The notes beneath the pieces are model-generated. The model saw only the letters and a program-made list of their open reading frames with translations, was not told the DNA's origin and did not search any database. The position numbers and the translations under genes are program-made. A stretch of 64,000 bases of DNA from Hyphomicrobiales bacterium (lineage in GTDB: Bacteria; Pseudomonadota; Alphaproteobacteria; Rhizobiales; Rhizobiaceae). Location: positions 34,435 to 98,434 of the forward strand of contig JAPLOZ010000092.1 in the NCBI GenBank assembly GCA_026400435.1. The letters run 5' to 3'. This document shows positions 1-9,906 of the stretch, piece by piece; the stretch's first letter is position 1; each line of letters starts with the position of its first letter.

Positions 1-2
1 AT

Positions 3-1634
3 CGGCTGCGCGCGTCGCTGAAGGGCGTTGCCGACATGCCGCGGGCGCTGACCCGGCTGGCGCTTAACCGCGGCGGCCCGCGCGACCTCGGCGCAATCAG
101 CGCCGGCTTCGCCGCAGCGGCCGAAATCGCCGACACGTTTGCCGGCGTGGAGTTATCGCAGGAACTGGCGGAGGCCATGCAGGCGATCGCCATGCTGCCG
201 AAGGATTTCGCGCGGCATCTGCGGGCGGCGCTTGCCGACGAACTGCCGCTGCTCAAGCGCGACGGCGGTTTCCTGCGCCACGGCTACGACCGCGACCTCG
301 ACGACGCGCGGAGCCTGCGAGACGAATCGCGGCGGGTGATCCTCGGGCTGGAGCGCGGGCTGATCGAGGAGACCGGCATACGGTCGCTCAAGATCCGGCA
401 CAACAATGTGCTTGGCTATTACATCGAGGTGACCGCCAACCACGCGGCGATCATGACCGGCACCGACGAGGCCAAGGGGCGTTTCATCCACCGCCAGACG
501 ATGGCCAGCGCGATGCGTTTCACCACCACCGAGCTTGCCGGGCTGGAGAGCAAGATCGCCAATGCGGCAGACCGGGCGCTGTCGATCGAACTGGCGGCCT
601 TCGACCGGCTGGTCGCAGAGGCGGTGGCTTCGGCCGATGCGATCCGTGCCGGCGCAGACGCGCTCGGCGTGCTTGACGTGTCATCGGCACTGGCCTGCCT
701 GGCGCTGGCCGACGATTACTGCCGGCCGGTGGTGGACGACAGCCTTGCCTTCGCGATCAAGGCCGGCCGGCATCCCGTCGTAGAGCAGGCGCTGCGGCGG
801 CAGGCCGAAACTCCGTTCGTCGCCAACGACTGCGACCTCTCGCCGGAGGACGGTGGGAGGAGCGGCGCGATCTGGCTGCTGACCGGCCCCAACATGGGCG
901 GCAAGTCGACCTTCCTGCGCCAGAACGCGCTGATTGCGATGCTCGCCCAGGTCGGCAGCTATGTGCCGGCGCGCGCGGCCCACATCGGCGTAGTTGACCG
1001 GCTTTTCAGCAGGGTTGGCGCTTCGGACGATCTGGCGCGCGGGCGCTCGACCTTCATGGTCGAGATGGTGGAGACCGCCGCGATCCTCAACCAGGCGGGC
1101 GAAAGGAGCCTTGTGATCCTCGACGAGATCGGGCGCGGCACGGCGACCTTCGACGGCCTGTCGATCGCCTGGGCGGCGGTCGAGTATTTGCACGAGGAGA
1201 ACCGCGCCAGGGCGATCTTCGCCACGCATTTCCACGAGATGACTGCGCTGTCGACGAAACTTAGCCGGCTGCGCAATGTGACGATGCGGGTCAAGGAATG
1301 GGAAGGCGACGTGGTCTTCCTGCACGAGGTAGCGAAGGGCGCGGCGGACCGGAGCTACGGCGTGCAGGTGGCGCGGCTGGCCGGCCTGCCCGCTGCCGTG
1401 GTGAACCGCGCAAAGGACGTGCTGGCGCAACTCGAGAGCGGCGAGACGGCGGGCAAGGCCGAAAAGCTGATCGACGACCTCCCGCTGTTTTCAGCGGCAC
1501 TGAAACGCGAGACGCCGGTGGCTGCCAAGACCGACCCGGTGGGCGCGGCGCTTGCTGGTATCAACCCCGACGAGCTGACGCCGAAAGAAGCGTTGGAAGC
1601 GCTGTACCGCCTGAAGGGGCTGGGTGGTGGGTGA
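3..1634 (+). CDS. mutS: DNA mismatch repair protein MutS, C-terminal part (5' end outside window)
   Basis: Frame is open to the window edge; Walker [14 protein letters not shown] and [26 protein letters not shown] typical of MutS domain V. Confidence 0.97.
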   Translation, partial: RLRASLKGVADMPRALTRLALNRGGPRDLGAISAGFAAAAEIADTFAGVELSQELAEAMQAIAMLPKDFARHLRAALADELPLLKRDGGFLRHGYDRDLDDARSLRDESRRVILGLERGLIEETGIRSLKIRHNNVLGYYIEVTANHAAIMTGTDEAKGRFIHRQTMASAMRFTTTELAGLESKIANAADRALSIELAAFDRLVAEAVASADAIRAGADALGVLDVSSALACLALADDYCRPVVDDSLAFAIKAGRHPVVEQALRRQAETPFVANDCDLSPEDGGRSGAIWLLTGPNMGGKSTFLRQNALIAMLAQVGSYVPARAAHIGVVDRLFSRVGASDDLARGRSTFMVEMVETAAILNQAGERSLVILDEIGRGTATFDGLSIAWAAVEYLHEENRARAIFATHFHEMTALSTKLSRLRNVTMRVKEWEGDVVFLHEVAKGAADRSYGVQVARLAGLPAAVVNRAKDVLAQLESGETAGKAEKLIDDLPLFSAALKRETPVAAKTDPVGAALAGINPDELTPKEALEALYRLKGLGGG

Positions 1635-2613
1635 GGCCGCACGCCTCGTTCTCACTCTCTCCAGGGTGTGCCTGACGCTCCGGCATCCGCTCCTGATCTG
1701 GCGATTTGCGAGAAGGCTAAGGTATTTTCCCAATCTGGCACTGCCGCGGACGTATCATGAAAAGATGCTCTGGCGAAAAGTGGTTGATCGAAACCCGCTT
1801 TTCGTACGCCTGACCGACAAGATCCTTTGCAAGGAGTGGGTGAGGGTCAAGGCACCGCATCTCGCTGTCCCGATCACGGAATGGACGGGGCTGGACGCCC
1901 GGGACATACCCGGTCGGCTGCTCGAAGGTGATGTCGTCGTGAAACTCAATGCGGGCTGCAACATGAACGCGTTCTTGTCGGCAGGTCAGCCTTCACGCGA
2001 CGAAATCCATCGCCTGAGCCAACAGTGGTTCAGCAAGCGCCACGGAAGGCGCCACGGCGAGTGGGCCTACGGTCCTATCGTTCGGCGACTGCTTGTTGAG
2101 CAACGGCTGGTCCTCGGCGGGGACCGACTGCCGACTGACATCAAAGTTCATGTTTGCGGGGGACAAGTTTGCCACGTCTGGGTCGAAGATCGCATTGGTC
2201 GGCGATCGCTGTTGCTTGACTCACGGGGCGCCGCGCTTGCCGGACGTGACTCGGACTACCCAGGCGAAGATCAGGCGCTTCCATTCAGCGAACGGCTTTC
2301 GAAACTTGTTCGCGAAGCGGTCGCGAACGCCGCTCTGCTTGCTTCGGACATGGACTATATCCGGGTTGACTTTCTGGTAGCCGAGAACAAGCTCTTTGTG
2401 GGGGAACTGACTGTCTATTCGGCTTCCGGCTACGGCACCTGGTCTAATCCAGCCATAGCCCAGAATGCTGCAAGGATGTGGGATTTGAAGAAGTCTCACT
2501 TCCTGCGGGAAAGGCGGAAGGGACTGTCGGGTTTCTATGCGAAAGCACTGTTGGCGGCGCTGGAGGCCCGATCGGCCGACACATCCGATTCATGCGCGGC
2601 CGGAAATGCTTGA
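1624..2613 (+). CDS. TupA-like ATP-grasp family protein
   Basis: Sequence pattern ([18 protein letters not shown]...TDK...VRVDF...[12 protein letters not shown]) typical of ATP-grasp proteins associated with polysaccharide biosynthesis. Confidence 0.7.
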   Translation: MVGEAARLVLTLSRVCLTLRHPLLIWRFARRLRYFPNLALPRTYHEKMLWRKVVDRNPLFVRLTDKILCKEWVRVKAPHLAVPITEWTGLDARDIPGRLLEGDVVVKLNAGCNMNAFLSAGQPSRDEIHRLSQQWFSKRHGRRHGEWAYGPIVRRLLVEQRLVLGGDRLPTDIKVHVCGGQVCHVWVEDRIGRRSLLLDSRGAALAGRDSDYPGEDQALPFSERLSKLVREAVANAALLASDMDYIRVDFLVAENKLFVGELTVYSASGYGTWSNPAIAQNAARMWDLKKSHFLRERRKGLSGFYAKALLAALEARSADTSDSCAAGNA

Positions 2614-2634
2614 AGTAGAAATGTCTCGCAGCGG

Positions 2635-3735
2635 ATGGACGAATTGACGCTGGCACAGAACGTGAAACGCGCGTTGTATCGTCTGATCGCCGCATCGATG
2701 ATGATGTCCGCCGTGGCCGGCTGCACCAGCATCTCTTACTATGTGCAATCGTTGCAGGGCCACGCCGAGATCATGGCGGCGCGCAAGAGCGTCGCCGGGC
2801 TGGTCGACAATCCCGCGACACCCGAGCCATTGCGCGCCCGGTTGGAGGAAGCTAGCGCCATCAGGCAGTTTGCCACCGACAGTCTGGGACTGCCTGACAA
2901 CAACAGCTACCGCAGCTACGTCGACGTTGGGCGCGACTATGTGACCTTGGCTGTGTTCGCGGCGCCTGAATTCTCGCTTGCGCCCATGACTTGGTGCGTC
3001 CCGGTCTATGGCTGTGTTCCCTACCGGGGATATTTTTCCAAGCAGGGTGCGGTCGAAACTGCAACCGGGCTGAAAGCGCAGGGTCTCGACGTGCATGTCA
3101 GCGGCGTCACCGCCTACTCCACACTTGGCTGGTCGAGTGACCCGCTGTTGAACACGATGCTGCGGCAGGACGATACCTACCTCGCGGGACTTGTCTTTCA
3201 CGAGCTGGCCCACCAGCGGGTCTATGTGAACGGCGACTCCGCGTTCAACGAGGCCTTCGCGGTCGCCGTCGAAACGAGCGGCGTCAAAAGATGGCTGCGT
3301 GAGACGGGCAACCTGGCGGGATTGCGCGGCTATGAGGCCGAGATCAAGCGCGGCAACGATTTTTACGCGCTGGTGGCTCAGGCCCGGTCAGACCTGGCTC
3401 AGATCTATGACGGACCCGCAAGCATACAGAGCAAGCGGACAGCCAAGGCAGCAGCGATCGAACGGCTCCGCACGCGTTACCGGATCACGCGCGACCGGCG
3501 CTGGGGCGGATACCGCGGATACGACGCGTGGTTCGATAGCCCGATCAACAACGCCAAGCTGGCCGCCACAACCGTCTACAGCGATCAGGTTCCGGCGTTC
3601 CTGCACCTGTTCGACCTCTGTTCCGGCAACTACGCGCGCTTCTATGCGGCGGTCCGGCGGCTCGGCGCATTGGAAAGGGAACAGCGGGAGGACGCGCTCA
3701 AGGCGACGAATGGATGTGGAGCCGCGTCTCGCTAG
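2635..3735 (+). CDS. Predicted aminopeptidase (lipoprotein, zinc metallopeptidase)
   Basis: Lipobox-like VAGC near N-terminus; HELAHQRVYV (HExxH) followed by NEAFAVAVE. Confidence 0.75.
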   Translation: MDELTLAQNVKRALYRLIAASMMMSAVAGCTSISYYVQSLQGHAEIMAARKSVAGLVDNPATPEPLRARLEEASAIRQFATDSLGLPDNNSYRSYVDVGRDYVTLAVFAAPEFSLAPMTWCVPVYGCVPYRGYFSKQGAVETATGLKAQGLDVHVSGVTAYSTLGWSSDPLLNTMLRQDDTYLAGLVFHELAHQRVYVNGDSAFNEAFAVAVETSGVKRWLRETGNLAGLRGYEAEIKRGNDFYALVAQARSDLAQIYDGPASIQSKRTAKAAAIERLRTRYRITRDRRWGGYRGYDAWFDSPINNAKLAATTVYSDQVPAFLHLFDLCSGNYARFYAAVRRLGALEREQREDALKATNGCGAASR

Positions 3736-3829
3736 GTTCTGACTGCATCTTCGTCGGCAGTCCGGCAGGCTGAAGGGCGAAATGGCCGATGGGCCACGCC
3801 ATCGTGCCGAGCATGGATGGGTTCGCCGG

Positions 3830-5563
3830 TCAGACTGCTGTCTTGCGGAGCATATTGCCGACTGCCGCCCGCAGCTTGCCACTGGAGAGTGGCTTGTGCA
3901 GCAACACAAAGCCGCTGGCGTGAGCTTCGGCGATGCGGTCGGGGGCAGTGTCGCCTGTCAGAATGATCGCAGGGATTGTCGTGGAAAAATGCTGTCGCAG
4001 TGCCGCAATTGACGTAAGTCCGGTTTCCTGCCCCGAGAGCCGGTAGTCGCAGATGATGAGGTCGGGGCACTGCCCAGGTTGCGGGTACCGCATGACGATC
4101 TCGCTCGCCGATCCTGCGACTGCAACTGTATGCCCCCAGCCTGTCAGCAAACTGTACATCGCGTCGCGGATGGCGGCATCGTCGTCGACTACGCAAATCA
4201 GAGAGCTTGTGACTGCAGGAACAATGGGATCGGCGACCACGGCGGCGCTGGTGGCCTTGGGGACTGCCACCCGGAACACGCTGCCGCTTCCGGGAACGGA
4301 CCTAAAAGTAGTCTCGACTCCCAAGAGATCGGCAGACCGTCGCACGATAGCGAGGCCCAGACCCACTCCCTTCGACCGGTCGCGTTCTGGATTGTCGATC
4401 TGATAGAATTCCTGAAAGATCCGGTCATGCTCCGCTTCCGGGATGCCGCGGCCCGTGTCCCAAATCTCGATCGACACATCGGCGCCACGCCGCCGACACC
4501 CGATCAGGACGCCGCCCTTGTCGGTATAGCGCACGGCGTTGGAGAGGATATTGCGCAGTATGCGATCCAGCATCACCGGGTCGCTATCGACCAGCATGGA
4601 ACACGGATGCTGGCGCAAGGTGATCTGCTTGGCGGCGGCCTCGTCGGCATGGTCACGGATCAGGCGATCGAGCATTGCCGACATGGCGACCGGCTCCCGG
4701 TGAACCTGCACCGCGCCGGCATCAAGCTTTGAGATGTCGAGCAGCCCTACGAACAACTCGTCCAGCGCGGCGACTGACTTGACGATCTGTTCCAGGAGGC
4801 GGCGCGACACGGCATCCATCTTGCGCCCGCTGAGCGCACCCACGAACAGGCCAAGAGCATGCACCGGTTGGCGAAGGTCGTGGCTGGCGGCGGCCAGAAA
4901 CTGCGACTTTGCCAAATTGGCTTGTTCAGCGACAAGTTTCTGCCGGCTGAGGTCGCTGGCCAAGTCGAGATTGGCAAATCCGAGGCGCAGACTCGCGATC
5001 AGTTGCCGGCTGTACTGCAGCGCGATCAATGGCATCGCCATCAAAAACATGGTCTCCAATCCGGCCAGAAGCTCGAAATGAGGATAACGGTGATACAGCG
5101 CTAGAAAGACATGCGGGGACATCATCGGAAACAGGAAAATCAGGTAGGTCGGCAGGTACGCGCCAAATACGATGGCACCCGCCGAACCTAGCCCTGCCCA
5201 CGCGACGATAAGTACCAATGCCTGGGTGACATCGTCAGCCGAACTCAACAGCAAGGCGCCGCAGCCCCAGGCAATGCCTTCGATAAGCGCCATCGCGGTG
5301 AACAGCGCCATCCAGAGGCGCCAGGCAGCATCAACGGGTGAAGCGCGTCGATAGGCGACGATCAGCGCGAAATGTACAACAGCCAGGCCGACAATGCTCA
5401 GGCCCCAGCCAACGGCCCGGATTTGCGGGGTCTCGGCGCTGTGCCCCACTGTCGCGATCAACACGGCGACACAGGCAGCGCTGAACAGGCCCACCGGCGT
5501 TTGCCGGTAGAGCGACCGGATCTGAGCGGCCCTGATACGGTCGATGTCTGCCAACGCTTTCAA
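3830..5563 (-). CDS. Membrane hybrid sensor histidine kinase with C-terminal receiver domain
   Basis: N-terminal hydrophobic helices; ASHDLRQPVHALG H-box; NAVRYTDKGG, DTGRGIPE, GVGLGLAIV ATPase boxes; VVDDDAAIRD...LIICDYRL receiver. Confidence 0.93.
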   Translation of the reverse strand: MKALADIDRIRAAQIRSLYRQTPVGLFSAACVAVLIATVGHSAETPQIRAVGWGLSIVGLAVVHFALIVAYRRASPVDAAWRLWMALFTAMALIEGIAWGCGALLLSSADDVTQALVLIVAWAGLGSAGAIVFGAYLPTYLIFLFPMMSPHVFLALYHRYPHFELLAGLETMFLMAMPLIALQYSRQLIASLRLGFANLDLASDLSRQKLVAEQANLAKSQFLAAASHDLRQPVHALGLFVGALSGRKMDAVSRRLLEQIVKSVAALDELFVGLLDISKLDAGAVQVHREPVAMSAMLDRLIRDHADEAAAKQITLRQHPCSMLVDSDPVMLDRILRNILSNAVRYTDKGGVLIGCRRRGADVSIEIWDTGRGIPEAEHDRIFQEFYQIDNPERDRSKGVGLGLAIVRRSADLLGVETTFRSVPGSGSVFRVAVPKATSAAVVADPIVPAVTSSLICVVDDDAAIRDAMYSLLTGWGHTVAVAGSASEIVMRYPQPGQCPDLIICDYRLSGQETGLTSIAALRQHFSTTIPAIILTGDTAPDRIAEAHASGFVLLHKPLSSGKLRAAVGNMLRKTAV

Positions 5564-5644
5564 AAGCTCCGAGGCAAGCGTGTCTCGCCTCAGAGCTATT
5601 CCTGTATGATTGTCCCCACAAGCGGGACCCCGCGATGGCCCCGA

Positions 5645-6283
5645 CTACTGTCCGGCCGTGACGGAAAATCCTGTAATCTTCACGGTCACCGGCGGATCAG
5701 CCGGCAGGCTGGCCTGAGCAAAAATGCCGAATTGCAGCGGTCCGGGCGGCATCTGGGCGCGGACCGACTTGACCTTTATCCCGTCCACGGAAAGGGTCAG
5801 CACCCCGGCCTTGGCCTGCACCAGAAGCGTATGCACCGTACCCGGTGCGGTGTTGAAGCCGTCAACCTTCACGCCGGTAAAGATTGCGCTCCAGACGTTG
5901 TTCACCTTTTTGTAGAGCGCAGCATTGGCGTCATCGCCAACGAGGAACATGAACAGGTTGCTGGCGTCGAGGCCCCAGAATTGGATTCCACTGCTCAAAG
6001 GATTGCCGGCTACGGGGGGAGGGAACACCACCTCCTGACAATAATCGCCATTGTTGGCGTTGAAGGTCAGGTTCATGGTCGCTCCCGCGGAAATGTCCTT
6101 GTTCAGCTCGATCTGCATGGCGGGCGGGACAATCTTTATATTGCTGAACGACATGTCCCATCCGCCGCTGTCATCGGCAAACTTGTCCTCGAAAATAGAA
6201 ACGCCACTTTGGCCTTCACAGGCCAGGGCGGCGGTTGCAAATGCCACCTGCAAGGCGGCGGCGATCATCAATCTGCGGGTCAT
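5645..6283 (-). CDS. Secreted protein of unknown function (beta-sandwich/LamG-like)
   Basis: Signal peptide MTRRLMIAAALQVAFATAALA from Met at 6283; no recognised catalytic motif. Confidence 0.6.
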   Translation of the reverse strand: MTRRLMIAAALQVAFATAALACEGQSGVSIFEDKFADDSGGWDMSFSNIKIVPPAMQIELNKDISAGATMNLTFNANNGDYCQEVVFPPPVAGNPLSSGIQFWGLDASNLFMFLVGDDANAALYKKVNNVWSAIFTGVKVDGFNTAPGTVHTLLVQAKAGVLTLSVDGIKVKSVRAQMPPGPLQFGIFAQASLPADPPVTVKITGFSVTAGQ

Positions 6284-6358
6284 GTCCAAGCTCCGTTGCG
6301 ATCCATGGGTTCCAAGGATCGGCAAATCAGGACCTGTCGTAAATTGGACAGAGGTCCG

Positions 6359-6388
6359 CCGGGGTCCCGGGATGTCTCGGGACCCCGG
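6359..6388. other. 11-bp perfect inverted repeat (CCGGGGTCCCG / CGGGACCCCGG), 8-nt loop
   Basis: Read directly: left arm 6359-6369, right arm 6378-6388; intergenic between divergent genes. Confidence 0.8.
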
Positions 6389-6447
6389 GGTTCAGGTAGG
6401 AACTATGGCCCATTGCCCCGTTCGGGCTTCGCCGCAATACTTGTCGG

Positions 6448-7077
6448 ATGAAAATCCTGATTGTCGATGATCACCCTGTCTTGCGCGCCGGCCTTGCGGC
6501 ACTTCTTGGTCAGGCTCGGGCGGGATCAACCATCATTGAGGCGGGCAATGCAGCCGAAGCTTTCAAGCAAGTCGATCTCTACCCCGACCTTGACATCGTG
6601 ATTCTCGATCTCGTGCTGCCCGACATGGGCGGGCTCTCGGTACTGGCAGAATTTGGCAGGCGCTGTCCTGGCCTGCCGGTGATCGTCCTGTCGTCGTCTG
6701 AAGATCCGCAAGGGGCACGGCGCGCCCTGTCCCAGGGGGCGCTTGGCTATGTTCCCAAATCGGCCAGCCAGAATACCCTGTCCGCTGCCATCGAACTGGT
6801 CATGTCGGGCGAAATCTATGTGCCGCCGATGCTGCTGAACGAAGTTGCCGGGGTGCACAGGAATGCATCCTCGGAGTCGATGCCGCCACTATTGACCGAG
6901 CGCCAGATACAGGTGCTGCGCCACCTTGACCTTGGCCAGCCCAACAAGACGATCGCGTTCAAGCTGGGTTTGTCGGAAAAGACCGTAAAGGCGCACATCA
7001 CCGCCATACTGAAGGCGCTGCACGCCCGCAACAGGACCCACGCCGTTTCCCTTGGCCGGCTTGCGGGGCTGATCTGA
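6448..7077 (+). CDS. LuxR/NarL-family response regulator
   Basis: MKILIVDDHPVLRAGL...DIVILDLVLPDMGG receiver; LTERQIQVLRHLDLGQPNKTIAFKLGLSEKTVKAHI LuxR HTH. Confidence 0.95.
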   Translation: MKILIVDDHPVLRAGLAALLGQARAGSTIIEAGNAAEAFKQVDLYPDLDIVILDLVLPDMGGLSVLAEFGRRCPGLPVIVLSSSEDPQGARRALSQGALGYVPKSASQNTLSAAIELVMSGEIYVPPMLLNEVAGVHRNASSESMPPLLTERQIQVLRHLDLGQPNKTIAFKLGLSEKTVKAHITAILKALHARNRTHAVSLGRLAGLI

Positions 7078-7094
7078 CATATCCCGCGTCAGCG

Positions 7095-7748
7095 TTACAC
7101 TCGCCCGCTGCCCCGCAACCCGCGCACCGCACTCGCCGCTCTTCTCGCCACGGTCACGCCCGCGCCGAGCGTCACCAGCCACAGCGCGGCGAGCAGGGTC
7201 TCGTTGCGGCCGTTCCAGAGCGGCTCGAGCATCGAGGCGAGTGCTGCGAAGGTCATCACGGCCATGCGATGCTGCTTTGCCATCGGGCCGGAGAAATCTG
7301 CTGGCAGCCCGCAGCTGCGGCCAAGCTCGCGGACATAGGCAGTGAGGATGGCAAGCGCCGCGGCGGCCCAGCCGAGCGCGGGATGGCCGATGCCGTAGCC
7401 TGCGCCAATGAAGATCAGCAGGTCGGAAACGCGATCGGGGAACTCGTTCCAGAAGCCGCCGTCGGGCGCGCTCTTGCCGGCTTCGATCGCCACCATGCCG
7501 TCGAAGAGGTTGCAGAGCAGCCTGAGCTGGCAGAACGCCGCGGCCGCAATCAGAAAGAGCGCGCGGGACGCGGCGCCTTCGCTGGATCCGGCGCACCAGA
7601 AAGCCGCGCCCGATAGTGCCGCGAAAACCATGCTGGCGATGGAAATCTGGTTTGGCGTGATGCGCGTCCGGGCAAGCCAGCCTGTGATGGCGCCGGCCCA
7701 TCCGGTCTGCCGGCTGGCGAGCGGGCGGCGGTTCTCAAGGTTAGCCAT
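7095..7748 (-). CDS. CDP-alcohol phosphatidyltransferase family protein
   Basis: LCNLFDGMVAIEAGK...GGFWNEFPDRVSD matches the DG...AR/G...G...D...D CDP-OH-P motif. Confidence 0.85.
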   Translation of the reverse strand: MANLENRRPLASRQTGWAGAITGWLARTRITPNQISIASMVFAALSGAAFWCAGSSEGAASRALFLIAAAAFCQLRLLCNLFDGMVAIEAGKSAPDGGFWNEFPDRVSDLLIFIGAGYGIGHPALGWAAAALAILTAYVRELGRSCGLPADFSGPMAKQHRMAVMTFAALASMLEPLWNGRNETLLAALWLVTLGAGVTVARRAASAVRGLRGSGRV

Positions 7749-8136
7749 GACTTACCTTCTGGCGCCACAGCGCCGCGGCGTAGATGGTGGAATAAAGTGC
7801 GGTGACACCGGCGGGCAGCGCGATTGTGGCGAGGATCTCGGGCGTGCCTGCGAGCGTGTGGACCGTGGTGAGGATGGCAAGCGACAGAGCGATGGCGACG
7901 AGCGGCGGCAGGACCAGTGCCGCGATGCCGCTGAAACGCACCGCCAGAAATTCGATCATGCGCTTAAGGACCAACGTGATGGCAGCCGACAGGGCGCCCT
8001 GCACCATGCCGGCGACGAGCGGTTGCGGAAATGCGTGCGCGCGGTTGGCGAAGACGGCCCAGCCGCCCATTGCAAGGAAGGCGACGGCGACATGGACGAT
8101 CGAACGCTGCGCCAGGCTCTGTGTGGCTCCTGCCAT
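7741..8136 (-). CDS. Small integral membrane protein in lipid operon
   Basis: ATG at 8136 overlaps the stop of the upstream gene; multiple hydrophobic helices; the longer ORF to 8361 overlaps the cdsA-like gene. Confidence 0.65.
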   Translation of the reverse strand: MAGATQSLAQRSIVHVAVAFLAMGGWAVFANRAHAFPQPLVAGMVQGALSAAITLVLKRMIEFLAVRFSGIAALVLPPLVAIALSLAILTTVHTLAGTPEILATIALPAGVTALYSTIYAAALWRQKVSHG

Positions 8137-9080
8137 CAGGTCCACCAGAAGCGCACCAGGTGGAAGAAGATCGGTGCGGAAAAGACGACCGAGTCGAGCC
8201 GGTCGATGAAACCGCCATGGCCGGCGATCGTGTGGCCCCAGTCCTTGACGCCGCGGTCGCGCTTGATGGCCGACATGACGAGGCCGCCGCAGAAGCCGAG
8301 CAATGCGATGACCAGCGCAAGCAGGCCCGCCTGGAACACCGTGAACGGCGTCATCCACCACAGCCCGGCGCCAACCAGCGTCGCGGAGAGAACGCCGCCC
8401 GCGAAACCCTCGACGGTCTTGGACGGCGACAGGCGCGGCGCGATCTTACGCCTGCCGATGAGCTTGCCCCAGACATATTGCAGCACGTCCGAAAGCTGCA
8501 CGACGACGATCAGGAAGGCGATGAGCAGCACGTTGCGGCCGTCGTAGCCCGGTATGTGCAGGTTGAGCAGCGCCGCCACATGCGAGGCGCAGAACACCGT
8601 GATCATCAGCGCCCACTGCATCTCGGCGATGCGCACGAGGTAGTCCTCGGTTTCTCCGCGCAGCGCCGAAAGGATCGGCAACAGCAGGAACACATAGACC
8701 GGAATGAAGATCGCGTAGAGCCCGTACCAGTCGATCCAGATCAGGTAGTACTGGTAGGGCAAGACGATGAAGAAGGAAGCGACCAGCGACCAGTGGTCGG
8801 CGCGCCGCGCGTGGGTCAGCGTCATGAATTCGCGCAGCGCCGCGAACGAGCAGAAGCCGAACAGCAGCACCACGCCGGTCTTGCCGCCGATGAAGGCGAT
8901 GGCGAGCAGCACCGCCATCACCCACCACGCCCGGATGCGGTCGTTGAGGTTCTCGATCGCCAGGTTGGCGCCGTCGGGCGAGTAGCGGCGCTGCAGCGCG
9001 TAGCCAACCAGGGAGGCGAACACCAGGACGGCGGCGATGCCGTATAGCAGATGGATGAGGTCGGGGTGGATTCGCATCAT
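8136..9080 (-). CDS. Phosphatidate cytidylyltransferase (CdsA-like)
   Basis: Many TM helices; C-terminal KRDRGVKDWGHTIAGHGGFIDRLDSVVFSAP is the CdsA signature; start chosen at MMRIHPD. Confidence 0.92.
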   Translation of the reverse strand: MMRIHPDLIHLLYGIAAVLVFASLVGYALQRRYSPDGANLAIENLNDRIRAWWVMAVLLAIAFIGGKTGVVLLFGFCSFAALREFMTLTHARRADHWSLVASFFIVLPYQYYLIWIDWYGLYAIFIPVYVFLLLPILSALRGETEDYLVRIAEMQWALMITVFCASHVAALLNLHIPGYDGRNVLLIAFLIVVVQLSDVLQYVWGKLIGRRKIAPRLSPSKTVEGFAGGVLSATLVGAGLWWMTPFTVFQAGLLALVIALLGFCGGLVMSAIKRDRGVKDWGHTIAGHGGFIDRLDSVVFSAPIFFHLVRFWWT

Positions 9081-9748
9081 GCCGCGCCACCGTTGCGGGC
9101 CGGCCTCAGCGCAAGCAGCGCATCGCGCGCCCGGGCAAGGAACGGCTCCGCCGCCTCGCCGTGGGCAACCTTGAGCGAGGGTCCGAAGCTGACCGTGCAC
9201 ATCAGCGGCACGGGGATGAACTCGCCCTTCGGCATGACACGGTTGAGGTTCTCGATCCAGACCGGCACGAGTTCGACATCGGGGCGGGCGAGCGCCAGTT
9301 TGTAGAGGCCGGCCCTGAATGGCAGCAGCGGCTCGTCGGTCATGTTGCGCGTGCCTTCCGGGAACAGAATGAGCGATGCGCCGCCGGCGATCGCCTCCTG
9401 CATCACCTCGATCGGGTCGCGGGTGCGCGCCTCGCGGTCGCGGTCGATCAGCACGGCATTGAACACGTCGCGGCCGATGAAGCGCCGGAGCGGCGATTTC
9501 ATCCAGTAGTCAGCGCCTGCCACCGGGCGCGTCTTGCGACGCAGGCGTGGCGGCAAGACGATCCAGATCAGGATGAAGTCGCCGTGGCTGGCATGGTTGG
9601 CGAAATAGATCCGCCGCTTGCGCGAGGGCTCATTGCCGACCCAGATGCCGCGCACCGCGGTTACGAACCGGGCAAACAGGGTGATGACGACCGCAAAGGA
9701 ACTGGCGAGCGCACTCTTGGGCAGGCTGGACGCGGAATGATCCGACAT
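9077..9748 (-). CDS. Lysophospholipid/1-acyl-glycerol-3-phosphate acyltransferase (PlsC-like)
   Basis: NHASHGDFILIW (HX4D) and LFPEGTRN motifs. Confidence 0.92.
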   Translation of the reverse strand: MSDHSASSLPKSALASSFAVVITLFARFVTAVRGIWVGNEPSRKRRIYFANHASHGDFILIWIVLPPRLRRKTRPVAGADYWMKSPLRRFIGRDVFNAVLIDRDREARTRDPIEVMQEAIAGGASLILFPEGTRNMTDEPLLPFRAGLYKLALARPDVELVPVWIENLNRVMPKGEFIPVPLMCTVSFGPSLKVAHGEAAEPFLARARDALLALRPARNGGAA

Positions 9749-9906
9749 GGTTCGTGCTCGACGCTCACTGCGGGCGTCAAGATGCAGACTCTGCGCCCGG
9801 GCCCCGGTACATCATGTGAAGGAAATTTTGTGAAGCGCAATGCCCCGCCCCGATTCCTAAGCTGCAACGAACAGGCTAGTCTGGACCGGTCCAAGAAGGG
9901 GAATTC

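Noticed and set aside
5372-6451. 359-aa plus-strand ORF
   Set aside because: Runs antisense to the histidine kinase N-terminus and the signal-peptide protein; no domain-like sequence
8031-9047. 338-aa plus-strand ORF antisense to the cdsA-like gene
   Set aside because: Charged low-complexity translation; the minus strand carries the CdsA signature
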